From Helicobacter sp. MIT 05-5294 (GTDB lineage Bacteria; Campylobacterota; Campylobacteria; Campylobacterales; Helicobacteraceae): a stretch of 64,000 nucleotides of DNA. The notes beneath the pieces were generated by a model, which saw only the letters and a program-made list of their open reading frames with translations, did not search any database and was not told the DNA's origin. Of the stretch, positions 9,619 to 18,051 are shown one piece after another. Both the position numbers and the translations under genes were made by a program. The stretch spans positions 62,001-126,000 of the forward strand of contig NZ_JRPA02000001.1 of assembly GCF_000765675.1 (NCBI RefSeq), read 5' to 3'. Each line of letters opens with the position of its first letter. Within the stretch, counting starts at the first letter, position 1.

Positions 9619-10260
9619 TTGCCCTCTTTGGTGGCTGAAAATCTTAGCTTTAGTTATGATTCGCCCATTTTAGAAGATGTAACACTCCAGCTAAATGCGG
9701 GTGAAACGCTTTCTATTATGGGGGTTAGCGGAAGCGGCAAAAGCACACTTCTGCACATTTTATCTAGTTTTTTAAAACCGCAGAAAGGTTCAGTAAAGCT
9801 TCTAGGCAAAGATATTTATCAACTCCCCCAAGCAGAACTTCTTGCGCTTCGGCGTGATCAAATCGGAATTATTTTCCAATCCCATTATTTGTTTTTAGGA
9901 TTCAGTGCAGAAGAAAATTTAGAAGTTGCTTCATTGTTAAGCGGTCAAGAAATTGATCACGAGCTATTAAGCTTGTTTGGCATTTTGGAAGTTTTGCCGC
10001 TTAACATTGGTTCATTAAGTGGCGGACAACAGCAGCGTTTATCTATCGCAAGGATTCTTACAAAAAAACCCAAAATCATTTTTGCCGATGAACCAACAGG
10101 TAACTTAGATAGAGAAACAGCCTTTAGCGTAATGGAACTTTTGTTTGATTATGTGAATCTCACGCAATCTTCGCTCGTTTTTGTTACACACGACCCGATT
10201 CTCGCCCATAAGGCGTTGTATGCTTATCGTTTGGAACACACCTCTCTCAAGCCACTTTGA
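9619..10260 (+). CDS. ABC transporter ATP-binding protein, LolD-like
   Basis: This is an ATPase subunit of an ABC transporter, of the LolD/MacB-type clade that works in lipoprotein release or related export. The 213-residue protein has Walker A GVSGSGKS (35-42), a Q-loop in IIFQSHYLF, the signature LSGGQQQR, Walker B IIFADEPTGNLD and the switch His in VTHDP. Translation starts at a TTG at 9619 preceded by AAAGG. No membrane partner lies next to it. It sits between tsf and fliR, an order I also know from C. jejuni, so the substrate cannot be read from context. Confidence 0.85.
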   Translation: MPSLVAENLSFSYDSPILEDVTLQLNAGETLSIMGVSGSGKSTLLHILSSFLKPQKGSVKLLGKDIYQLPQAELLALRRDQIGIIFQSHYLFLGFSAEENLEVASLLSGQEIDHELLSLFGILEVLPLNIGSLSGGQQQRLSIARILTKKPKIIFADEPTGNLDRETAFSVMELLFDYVNLTQSSLVFVTHDPILAHKALYAYRLEHTSLKPL

Positions 10261-10287
10261 TAAGTCTCATGGATTGGTGGCTTTTTT
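10249..10287 (+). terminator. Candidate rho-independent terminator
   Basis: AAGCCAC (10249-10255) pairs with GTGGCTT (10277-10283), followed by a T-run. The hairpin starts inside the last codons of the ABC gene and has a long loop of 21 bases, so it may only partly separate the gene from fliR. Confidence 0.4.
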
Positions 10288-10315
10288 GCTTTCAACTCTT
10301 CACAAGTGTTAATCT

Positions 10316-11092
10316 ATGGAAATTTTGGCTTACTTAACTGAAGGTAATGTTGCGAATTTTTTGCTTTTGCTTTTGCGTTTTGCGGGGATTATCGCGTTTT
10401 TTCCATTCTTTGAAAATCAGATGATTAACGCCTCTCTTAAAGGCGCGTTGATTTTTTGGTTAACGATTGTGTTTATTCCGCTTTTAGATGTTGTGCCTCC
10501 TGCAAATTGGACGATTTTGCGTTTTATTGTCGCAGGACTTTCGGAGATTATGCTTGGATTCCTCGCTTCTATGGCACTTCAAATTGTGTTTGGTATGATT
10601 TCTTTTGGCGGGGAAATGATGTCTTTTGCTATGGGATTAACTATTGCCAATGCTTACGATCCTATCACGGGTGCGCAAAAGCCAATCGTAGGGCAGTTGC
10701 TCACGCTTCTTGCTTTGCTGATTGTTTTAGGATTGGATTACCATCATTTGTTTTTTTATTTTGTGAGTGATAGCATTGAGAAGATTCCGCTTGGAGGCTT
10801 TATGTTTAGCCAAAATTACATTGAATACATTGTGAAATCTTTTGCAAATCTCTTTGTGATTGGGCTTACGATGTCTTTTCCAATCATCGCGCTGATTCTG
10901 CTTTCTGATATTATTTTTGGTATGATTATGAAAGCCCACCCGCAGTTTAACTTACTTGCGATTGGATTCCCTGTTAAGATTTCTGTTGCTTTTGCGGTAT
11001 TGATTGTGATTGTCCCTGCGATTATGATTCATTTCAAGCGCGAGTTTTTAAGTGCGTTTGATGCACTCACGATTCTTTTTCAGCTTAAATAA
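10316..11092 (+). CDS. fliR: Flagellar export gate protein FliR
   Basis: FliR is a membrane component of the flagellar type III export gate (FliPQR core). The 258-residue protein is of normal length with about six hydrophobic segments. It shows family features such as the early LLLLRFAGIIAFFPFFEN segment, the GEMMSFAMGLTIANAYDP stretch around residue 100, and a C-terminal MKAHPQFNLLAIGFP motif. It starts at ATG 10316. It is separated from the major flagellar block of this window, as is usual in Helicobacter, where flagellar genes are scattered. Confidence 0.95.
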   Translation: MEILAYLTEGNVANFLLLLLRFAGIIAFFPFFENQMINASLKGALIFWLTIVFIPLLDVVPPANWTILRFIVAGLSEIMLGFLASMALQIVFGMISFGGEMMSFAMGLTIANAYDPITGAQKPIVGQLLTLLALLIVLGLDYHHLFFYFVSDSIEKIPLGGFMFSQNYIEYIVKSFANLFVIGLTMSFPIIALILLSDIIFGMIMKAHPQFNLLAIGFPVKISVAFAVLIVIVPAIMIHFKREFLSAFDALTILFQLK

Positions 11093-11268
11093 ATCTCACT
11101 AATTGTGCTAATAAATAAAACCAAAACGCGCTTTTTAACCAATCAAAGAATTGCGTGATAGTGCGCATTGCCGCAGGATTCTTAGGAATCCAAAAGTCAA
11201 TATTTTTTTATCTTTTTTTAAAATTTTAAGTAATAAAATCCGCAATCAAAATTCTGTAAGGAATCTGT

Positions 11269-12510
11269 ATGCAAAAACAAAGGATTTCCCCTTATCAAGG
11301 CTTCGCAAAAACAAGATTGATTGTTATTTTGGCTTTTATGTCTAGCCTTGCACCCCTTTCTACGGATATGTATTTACCAGCACTTGGAGAAGTGCAAGTG
11401 AGCTTTTCCACCACTCCTTTTTATACACAACTCTCACTTGCCGCATTTTTCGTAGCTTTTGCTTTTGGACAACTACTCTATGGACCGCTTAGTGATATTT
11501 ATGGCAGGAAAAAGCCTCTTTATGTCGGAATCATACTTTTTATCGTGGCAAGTATTGCGTGTGTGAGTTTTGATTCGGTGCATAGTTTTATTTTTTGGCG
11601 TTTCTTGCAAGCACTTGGTGGGTGTGCTGGTGTGGTGATTGCTCGGGCGATTATTAATGACAACTTTGAGCTTAAAGAAGCTGCGAGTGCGTTTGCTTTG
11701 ATGATGATTGTTTCATCACTTGCGCCGATGTTAGCTCCGGTGCTCGGCAGTTTTTTGCTTGATTTTTTCTCGTGGAAAAGTATTTTTACTACGCTTTTTG
11801 CGCTTGGGATTCTGCTTTTGGTGATGATTGTTTTTGGAGTTAAAGAGCAAAAGCCACAATTTGTGCAGAAACCAAATCTCACAACAATGCTTTGCAATTA
11901 TGTAGAGATTTCAAAAGACCGCAGATTCCGCATTTATGTGTTATCTACAAGTTGTGTTATGGCGACGATTTTTGCTTATATTACAGGTTCGTCATTTCTC
12001 TTTCGCGAATATTTTGATTTGAGCGAGAAAGCCTATGGAATCCTCTTTGGCATCAATGCTCTAAGTTCTATGATTTTTGCAAACATTAATGCAAGGATTG
12101 TGCGCAAAGTCTCGCCTTATGCGATATTGCCTTATGCGTTTGTAACAATGTTTGGAATCGCAATAGCATTGATTGTGGTGGGGTGGTTTGATTGGGGGTT
12201 CTTGCCTTTTGAGATTCTTTTGTTTTTGATGTTTGGGGCAAATGGATTTATCATTCCCAACACCACAACTCTTGCAATGGCGCGTTTCAAACAAGCTTCC
12301 GGAAGTGCTTCTGCGATTTTAGGTATGGTGCAGTTTGCGATTGCTGGGGCGATTTCCTTTTTTGTTGGCGCAGTAGAAGCCAACACGCCCTTTCCTTTGG
12401 CGTTAATCATCGCTTGTTGTTTGCTTTTTGCGTGCGGAATCTATTTTAGTTTAAATGCGCGAGAAGTGCGTAGATATAAGCAAAAGTTCTTTGATATTGG
12501 GAAGAAATAA
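11269..12510 (+). CDS. Bcr/CflA-family multidrug efflux MFS transporter
   Basis: This is a 12-helix major facilitator antiporter of the DHA1 Bcr/CflA subgroup, which exports drugs such as bicyclomycin or chloramphenicol in other bacteria; the substrate here is unknown. The 413-residue protein carries the subgroup motif LAPLSTDMYLPAL in the first helix, the loop 2-3 motif GPLSDIYGRKKPL and a charged Arg in helix 4 (IARAI). It is preceded by a 176-base gap with an AT-rich promoter-like stretch and a GTAAGGAATCTGT ribosome-binding site. Confidence 0.9.
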   Translation: MQKQRISPYQGFAKTRLIVILAFMSSLAPLSTDMYLPALGEVQVSFSTTPFYTQLSLAAFFVAFAFGQLLYGPLSDIYGRKKPLYVGIILFIVASIACVSFDSVHSFIFWRFLQALGGCAGVVIARAIINDNFELKEAASAFALMMIVSSLAPMLAPVLGSFLLDFFSWKSIFTTLFALGILLLVMIVFGVKEQKPQFVQKPNLTTMLCNYVEISKDRRFRIYVLSTSCVMATIFAYITGSSFLFREYFDLSEKAYGILFGINALSSMIFANINARIVRKVSPYAILPYAFVTMFGIAIALIVVGWFDWGFLPFEILLFLMFGANGFIIPNTTTLAMARFKQASGSASAILGMVQFAIAGAISFFVGAVEANTPFPLALIIACCLLFACGIYFSLNAREVRRYKQKFFDIGKK

Positions 12511-12579
12511 TGGCTTTGTGTTTTGGCAAAAGCACAAGGAGATTTCTGCTATGGAATCTAAAGCGTGCAAATCACGCGT

Positions 12580-13482
12580 TTAGGATTCCTTAGCGATATA
12601 TTCTGCAATCGTTTGTTTAATGGCTGGATTGATTTGCATTTCTAAATGCAAGAGGGACAAAGGCAAACCAAACTCTTCGAGCTTTGTCGCGTCCTTTTGT
12701 GTAACAAGCAAGGAAGTCGCTTCAAGGCGCGTGTATTCTTCTAGGATTTTGGATTTGTCAAAAAAGCAATGGTCATTTAAGATGATTTTGCCTACAACAT
12801 CAGGCAAATAGTCGTTTAATCGTGAGGGATTCGCGATTGCGGTGAGAAGCAGCATTCTTTTAGTTGGCGAGAGGAGTTGCACTTTGCGTTCATAATCCAC
12901 GCCCTCACGCGCTAGAATATCTGCATTTTTATAGGCGCGTTTATGTTCGCGATACCCACCACTTGGGATACAAAAGCTAAAATAGGGTTCAAGTTTGGGG
13001 CGAAGTAGAATGTTTAGCTTTTTGAAGTTAAAGCGAAATCCATCATCAAGAAAAATAACTTTAGCCCCTAATTCTTTGGCTTTGATAATAGCTTTTTGGC
13101 GATTTTCGCTGACGATTACACTAGCATTTGGGAGATTTTTTGCCAACATTATCGCTTCATCACCCGCATTTTGCACATTGGTTTGAATCTCTCCGCGAAT
13201 GCTTACGATTTGCAAACCTTTACTTTTTCTCCCGTATCCGCGCAAAATCACGCAAGAATCTTGATAGTCTTTAGCAATCTCTAAAATAAAAGGCGATTTG
13301 CCACTGCCGCCTAATACAAGATTGCCCACGCTAATAATAGGAATCCCAAAGTCCAAAAACCGCGCAAATTTTCGTTTGTAAGTTGCAACGATGCAATAAA
13401 CAAAACTAAAAGGCAAAAGGCAAAAGGCAAGAATCTTTTGTGGCGCACTAGGGGCGAAAAAATATTGTTCAATCTTACGCAT
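12580..13482 (-). CDS. lpxK: Tetraacyldisaccharide 4'-kinase
   Basis: LpxK phosphorylates the 4' position of the lipid A disaccharide precursor at the inner membrane. The 300-residue protein has an N-terminal membrane-anchor segment (about 16-33), the P-loop in SVGNLVLGGSGKSP (about 50-63), and the DDGF motif near residue 150 that is conserved in the family. Its start overlaps the stop of the DegT-family gene by one base (TAATG), so the two are translationally coupled. lpxK and nadE are also close to each other in H. pylori. Confidence 0.94.
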   Translation of the reverse strand: MRKIEQYFFAPSAPQKILAFCLLPFSFVYCIVATYKRKFARFLDFGIPIISVGNLVLGGSGKSPFILEIAKDYQDSCVILRGYGRKSKGLQIVSIRGEIQTNVQNAGDEAIMLAKNLPNASVIVSENRQKAIIKAKELGAKVIFLDDGFRFNFKKLNILLRPKLEPYFSFCIPSGGYREHKRAYKNADILAREGVDYERKVQLLSPTKRMLLLTAIANPSRLNDYLPDVVGKIILNDHCFFDKSKILEEYTRLEATSLLVTQKDATKLEEFGLPLSLLHLEMQINPAIKQTIAEYIAKES

Positions 13483-14612
13483 TAAACACGCTCACTTGCA
13501 AGGCGTAAGACTTGTTTGCAAACATAATCTATATCTTCTTTTTGCATCGCACTATAAATGGGCAAACTTAGAATTTGTTGATAGTTTTTAAGTGAGATAG
13601 GGAAGTCGCTGATTTTGTATTTATATTTGTTTTTGTAGTAGCTTAGCAAATGCAAAGGCACGAAATGCAGTGCGCTTTCAATCCCGCAAACTTTAAGCTC
13701 ACGCGCGAAATGGTCGCGATTCTTATCTACTTTGATAATAAAATGAAAAAAGATATGCTCACGCAGAATCTTTGGCATAAAAAGATGTGGAGCGTCTTGT
13801 AGGGCGTTGATATAATGCTTGGCAATCTCTTGACGCCTTTTGATAATATAATCAATGCGTTTGAGTTGGCTTAGACAAAGCGCAGTATCTAAAAAGCTAA
13901 TATTGTATTTGTTGCCAATACCTACAACATCATAGAGATATTGAGGGCGTGTGCTAGTAACGCGCTCACTTACGATTCCATGATAGCGCAACAACATTGC
14001 AGCAGAAGCAAGTTCGTCATCTTGCGTGGTGAGCATTCCTGCTTGTGCCACAGGATTTGAAGAATCCAGCACAATGCTAAAAATACTTGCAAAGCAACGA
14101 TGAGAGCCTATTTTCAAGCCATTTTGCGTTAATCCTAATGCCATTGTAGCGTCTTCAATAAGTTTGATATTGTAGCTTTTAGCGAGTTCATAAAAGGAAT
14201 CTATTTCACAAGCTTGTCCTGCGGTATGGCTGATGATGATTGCGCGTAGCTTTTTGTTGCCGATTCTTTCAAGAGTTTCTTTGCACTTTTGCAAGGAAAT
14301 CAAAAAGGTATCTTCTTCAATATCTACAAAAATCGGTTCAGCGTCAAAATGGCGAATCATCTCCGGAAAGCTAGGGTGGCAATTCACGGGACATAGGATT
14401 TTATCCCCTCGCTTTAAATCCATTGCAAATAGGCATAAATGAAAGGCAGCAGTGCCACTAACTGCAGAAACTGCGTGTTTAACGCCAATGTAGTTTTTAA
14501 ATTCTTCTTCAAGCTCCAAAACGATATTGTGGCTTGGATTCTCTAATACATTGAGGATTGCGTCTTTTTCGGCTTCGGTAATATCGGGGATAAAATAGGG
14601 GATATTTCGCAT
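13482..14612 (-). CDS. DegT/DnrJ/EryC1-family protein lacking the catalytic lysine
   Basis: The fold is that of the sugar aminotransferase family, which uses PLP bound to a lysine. The 376-residue protein keeps the start pattern (YFIPDITEAEKDAI), the SGTAAFHLC segment, the VDIEEDTF stretch and the PLP-pairing Asp154 in IEDATMALG. The segment that normally reads FSF..xK, then EGG, is here FSIVLDSSNPVAQAG (178-192), with Asp or Ser where the lysine belongs and no lysine nearby. The usual His/Gln after DA(A/C) is also changed. It may be a dehydratase-like, regulatory or inactive homologue. It lies 9 bases downstream of nadE and overlaps lpxK. Confidence 0.8.
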   Translation of the reverse strand: MRNIPYFIPDITEAEKDAILNVLENPSHNIVLELEEEFKNYIGVKHAVSAVSGTAAFHLCLFAMDLKRGDKILCPVNCHPSFPEMIRHFDAEPIFVDIEEDTFLISLQKCKETLERIGNKKLRAIIISHTAGQACEIDSFYELAKSYNIKLIEDATMALGLTQNGLKIGSHRCFASIFSIVLDSSNPVAQAGMLTTQDDELASAAMLLRYHGIVSERVTSTRPQYLYDVVGIGNKYNISFLDTALCLSQLKRIDYIIKRRQEIAKHYINALQDAPHLFMPKILREHIFFHFIIKVDKNRDHFARELKVCGIESALHFVPLHLLSYYKNKYKYKISDFPISLKNYQQILSLPIYSAMQKEDIDYVCKQVLRLASERV

Positions 14613-14621
14613 AAGATTCCT

Positions 14622-15380
14622 TTAAATTTGTGCAATTTGTGGCATTTTGCGTTTAAATTCAAAACGAGCAATTCGGCTTTGGACAAGCTTTAACGCCTCT
14701 TTTGATAGGTTTTGTTGTAGGATTTCATTCTCGTTTGCGCCTTTTTCTAGAAGTTGCATAATCTTGTCTAAGACCGCATAAGAGAATCCCAACTCTTTTT
14801 CATCGCTTTGCCCCTCGTATAAATCCGCGCTCGGTGCTTTTTCTATGATGCTTTTTGGAATCCCTAGAAGATGTGCGAGTTCGTAAATTTCGGTTTTGTA
14901 GAGATTTCCAATCGGGTTAATAGCACTTGCTAAATCGCCAAAAATCGTGCCATAACCAAGCATGATTTCGCTTTTGTTGCTCGTGCCAATAACTAGCGCA
15001 TGGTTGGCAAACGCATAGTCATAGAGGCAAACCATTCGCAATCTCGCACAGAGATTCCCCAAGCGCAAAGGATTAGAATCCAATCCTTGCAAAGTCGCTT
15101 CAAAAGCACTTTGTAGTTGGTTAAGCGGGAGGATTTGATAGGAGATTCCAAAAGATTTGCATAATTCTAGCGCGTGTGTTAAACTCGTTTGGGAGGATTG
15201 TTTGGAGGGCATCAAAAGTGCCTGATGGCTTTTGGGAAAGGCAAGCTGACAAAGACGCGCAACCACTGCAGAATCAATGCCGCCACTTAATCCAAGCACG
15301 ACGGATTCAAACCCTCTTGCTTGAACTTCTGTCGTAATAAATCGGACAAGGTTTTGCTTGATAGCTTCAAAATCTTTCAT
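14622..15380 (-). CDS. nadE: NH3-dependent NAD+ synthetase
   Basis: NadE makes NAD from nicotinic acid adenine dinucleotide, ATP and ammonia in the cytoplasm. The 252-residue protein is of the short ammonia-dependent type without a glutaminase domain. It has the PP-loop GLSGGIDSA (30-38), the substrate-binding stretch GTSNKSEIMLGYGT, the GDLASAINPIGNLYKTE segment and PSADLYEGQSDE. It heads the nadE-degT-lpxK unit, and its start lies in the 130-base gap that also carries the promoter of the CadF-like gene. Confidence 0.96.
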   Translation of the reverse strand: MKDFEAIKQNLVRFITTEVQARGFESVVLGLSGGIDSAVVARLCQLAFPKSHQALLMPSKQSSQTSLTHALELCKSFGISYQILPLNQLQSAFEATLQGLDSNPLRLGNLCARLRMVCLYDYAFANHALVIGTSNKSEIMLGYGTIFGDLASAINPIGNLYKTEIYELAHLLGIPKSIIEKAPSADLYEGQSDEKELGFSYAVLDKIMQLLEKGANENEILQQNLSKEALKLVQSRIARFEFKRKMPQIAQI

Positions 15381-15447
15381 TGAAGAATCGCCTTTATTAT
15401 GGATAAAATTACATTGAAATAAAAAATTAAATAAAAAATTTCAATAA

Positions 15448-15487
15448 AACTTATATTATAACCAAATTTTTAGCTATAATATAAGTT
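15448..15487. promoter_or_regulatory. 13-base perfect inverted repeat over the CadF-like promoter
   Basis: AACTTATATTATA (15448-15460) and TATAATATAAGTT (15475-15487) are exact reverse complements 14 bases apart. The right arm contains TATAAT (15475-15480), the best -10 box for the gene starting at 15511. The dyad would fit a dimeric repressor site covering the promoter. It also lies between divergent nadE and the porin gene. Confidence 0.55.
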
Positions 15488-15510
15488 CTAATATTGTTTA
15501 AGGAGAAAAT

Positions 15511-16407
15511 ATGAAAAAAGTTCTTGCGCTTTCACTCGTTTTGAGCGGCTCACTTTTCGCGGCAAATAATTTGTTCGAAATTACTCCACAAGTTGGAGGC
15601 ACTTTCCATATTGATAATGACCGCTATAAAGATAGTGCGGATTTGAGTTATGGTTTGAAATTCGCTAGTCGTGTAGCTCCAAGTGTGCTTGTAGAGCTTG
15701 GTTATGACAGAGCAGATACTGCAAAAGGCAGTGAGCCTAGGCAATCTACCGATATTAATCGCTACTATGTGAATCTCGTTAAAGAATTTGAAGTATGGGA
15801 TAAAACCGATATTTATATCTTGGGAGGTTTTGGATATGAGGATTTGCGTCATAATTTCCAAAATATGGACGATGACTTCTTCGGACAATATGGTGTAGGA
15901 TTGCGTCACGAACTCGCAGAATACCTCCATCTTAAGACAGAAGTAAGACATTTGGCTAGTTTTGATGGACGCAGTGATGTGATTGCAATGGTTGGATTTA
16001 GTATCCCATTTGGCACTTATACACAGCCTGAGCCAGAGCCAACACCTGCATCTGCACCGGCACTTTCTCACATTCACCAATTCTCTGTGCAATTCCCATT
16101 TGATTCTACTAACATTGCGCCAGAATACAACGCAGAGATTGCAGATTTTGCAGAATATATGAAACAAAATCCAAATCAAACTGCAATTATCAATGGACAT
16201 ACAGATTCAACAGGAAGCGCAGTTTATAATCAAAAATTATCTGAACGCAGAGCTACTGCTGTGAAAGAAAAAATCATTGAAGAGGGCGTTGCTCCAGAAA
16301 GATTAGAATCTAAGGGTTATGGCGCAACACAACCTGTTGCAACAAATGCAACATCAGAGGGCAGAAAGCAAAACCGAAGAGTTGAGGCAGAAGTTTATAC
16401 AAAATAA
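15511..16407 (+). CDS. CadF-like outer-membrane protein with OmpA C-terminal domain
   Basis: The protein is an eight-strand OmpA-type barrel with a periplasmic peptidoglycan-binding domain. It has 298 residues: signal peptide (cleavage near SLFA, residue 18), a barrel of about 150 residues, a Pro/Glu/Ala hinge (about 172-185), and an OmpA domain with FPFDSTNI, NGHTDSTGS, and QKLSERRA, ending in NRRVEAEVY. It resembles Campylobacter CadF overall, including IDNDRYK-like and GYED stretches, but the place of the CadF fibronectin-binding FRLS motif reads HELA. A ribosome-binding site AAGGAGAAA precedes the ATG. Adhesion is possible but unproved. Confidence 0.85.
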   Translation: MKKVLALSLVLSGSLFAANNLFEITPQVGGTFHIDNDRYKDSADLSYGLKFASRVAPSVLVELGYDRADTAKGSEPRQSTDINRYYVNLVKEFEVWDKTDIYILGGFGYEDLRHNFQNMDDDFFGQYGVGLRHELAEYLHLKTEVRHLASFDGRSDVIAMVGFSIPFGTYTQPEPEPTPASAPALSHIHQFSVQFPFDSTNIAPEYNAEIADFAEYMKQNPNQTAIINGHTDSTGSAVYNQKLSERRATAVKEKIIEEGVAPERLESKGYGATQPVATNATSEGRKQNRRVEAEVYTK

Positions 16408-16426
16408 AACTTAAAGGTTTAGGGAT

Positions 16427-17821
16427 TTGAGACCAATCATAAAGCATGATGTTGCCATTTACGCGCCTGATGTATGTTTGGAAATGAAAGAAGCCAAAGA
16501 AATTTGTGGCGTCCTCATTTCCAATAGTGCGACGATTCGTTCTCTCGCGCTGAAGGCGGTTTATTTTTCATTCGAGCATATTACTCGTTTTGATGAGGGA
16601 GCTACGATTCTTATCGCTAAAGCTCTACTTGCAATGCAAAACAAAGTAAGTATTGCAGTGGCATTTGTTGGCTATAATGACGCTCAATTTCCCAAGCTAA
16701 AGTCTCTTTTCCCTAACAAAAGTTTGCCGCTTTTCCGCACAGAATATATGGCGAATCTTTTGCTTGGGCTTAAAACTCCCCCTTTGAACCAGCGTATCAT
16801 TTACTATGATAGTGATGGTATGATGCAGACATTGATTTCCCAAGAACTTGCCGCTAAGGGCTATGAGATTATTTGTGTGAATAGCGGCGAAGAGTTTATG
16901 GATAAGCGGCGTCAATACCTTGATAAAGCAATCTATCTCTACGATATTTACTTTGATGTAACCAACAACTTTATACCTATTACAATTAACAATGGAATTG
17001 TAATCTACACTCTTTATAAAAAAGTGGATAAAAATATTTCACTTTTCTTTAATATTCAAGCGCACAATTCACGCTTAAGAGAGGGTTATAAGGTTTTCAT
17101 TTTTGATGCAAGCGATACAAAAGACTTCAATCTCGCAGTGATTGATTTTATTATGTCTTTGGCATTGAATAATACGAAATTTGGAGCTTGTATCGCAATT
17201 TGTGGATTGAAAACCCCTTTGGATTCTAGTAGGCAAGAGTTATGCGCTCGTAGTAATATTTTGTTTTTTGATAGTGTGGATAAGTGCAAGAATGACGCAA
17301 AAATTAAAGAACTTGCAAAAGCACATCAAGCTTCCCAGCAAAAGAGTGGGGGGCTTACTAAGCATTTAGTCGCGCAATTACCGGTGTTTATTAATGCTGC
17401 AATCGAAACGCTCTCTTCTCTTACAGGCGGAGAGGCAAAACGCACAGATTATAAAGTAACCAAATACAACAAAAGTAACGAAGCGGATATTATGGCGGCG
17501 ATGATTACCTTTGAAGGCGATGTGAATGGGCTTGTAGCTTTGTGCTTTAGCAAAGGGCTCGTCAAAGAAGCTTCTATGATGTTGTTGGGAGAAGAATCTC
17601 AAAGCGATGAAGAATTGCTAGATGTGATTTCGGAATTTACCAACATTATCGCAGGTCGCTCCAAAGCTGTTTTGGCTGAAAATAGCGTCTCTATTGGTAT
17701 TTCATTGCCAAAAGCCTTTAAAAACGAAGATGAAATCTATAAGGTGCTTACAGGCAAACAAGGTGTGCAAATCAACCTACTTTTGAATAATAAATCTTTG
17801 ATTCTATTTTTGGCGCATTAG
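16427..17821 (+). CDS. CheX-domain multidomain protein
   Basis: This 464-residue cytoplasmic protein probably acts in chemotaxis signalling. The first 110 residues look like a STAS-type domain, the middle (about 125-290) looks like a degenerate receiver-type alpha/beta fold, with YYDSDGMM near the start, and the last 140 residues match CheX/CheC phosphatases. The CheX helix reads EFTNIIAGRSKAVL, which keeps the Glu...Asn pair used to dephosphorylate CheY-P. Translation starts at a TTG at 16427 after AAAGGTTTAGGGA, 19 bases after the porin gene, so the two may share a transcript. Similar proteins occur across epsilonproteobacteria with unclear function. Confidence 0.7.
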   Translation: MRPIIKHDVAIYAPDVCLEMKEAKEICGVLISNSATIRSLALKAVYFSFEHITRFDEGATILIAKALLAMQNKVSIAVAFVGYNDAQFPKLKSLFPNKSLPLFRTEYMANLLLGLKTPPLNQRIIYYDSDGMMQTLISQELAAKGYEIICVNSGEEFMDKRRQYLDKAIYLYDIYFDVTNNFIPITINNGIVIYTLYKKVDKNISLFFNIQAHNSRLREGYKVFIFDASDTKDFNLAVIDFIMSLALNNTKFGACIAICGLKTPLDSSRQELCARSNILFFDSVDKCKNDAKIKELAKAHQASQQKSGGLTKHLVAQLPVFINAAIETLSSLTGGEAKRTDYKVTKYNKSNEADIMAAMITFEGDVNGLVALCFSKGLVKEASMMLLGEESQSDEELLDVISEFTNIIAGRSKAVLAENSVSIGISLPKAFKNEDEIYKVLTGKQGVQINLLLNNKSLILFLAH

Positions 17822-17930
17822 TGATTGCTTTTTGTGGTTTTAAATTCTGCGCTAAGCTAACTTTCCCGATTTGCCTTACAGGAATCTCATGGGGTATTTT
17901 GTGTTGTTTCTTGCTGTTGTAAATGTGGGT

Positions 17931-18019
17931 TTTTGTGGCAATCCATAATGTTGGGTTTTAAAAATTCACCCACTGCGTCATTACGAGAATTCGCTAGGCT
18001 TTGTCGCAATCCGTAATCC
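17931..18019. repeat. Dispersed palindromic repeat, copy 1
   Basis: Within the 230-base gap between the CheX-domain gene and ruvX, one arm reads GTGGCAATCCATAAT (about 17935-17949). A second segment at 17971-18019 starts CACTGCGTCATTACGAG and ends CGCAATCCGTAATCC. Both match the conserved arms of the repeat family seen at ten other places in the window. Confidence 0.6.
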
Positions 18020-18051
18020 AAGATTGTGCTTCTTTAAGTTGGCGGATAGCT

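Noticed and set aside
15550-16200. Long open frame of 216 codons on the minus strand inside the CadF-like gene
   Set aside because: It lies fully antisense to a well-supported OmpA-type gene, has no ribosome-binding site and an amino-acid composition (Ile/Ser/Cys/Thr-rich) typical of a shadow frame.
17346-17355. Short G6 run in the CheX-domain gene as a phase-variation site
   Set aside because: Six bases are too short to be strongly unstable compared with the 12- and 14-base tracts, and the frame is intact.
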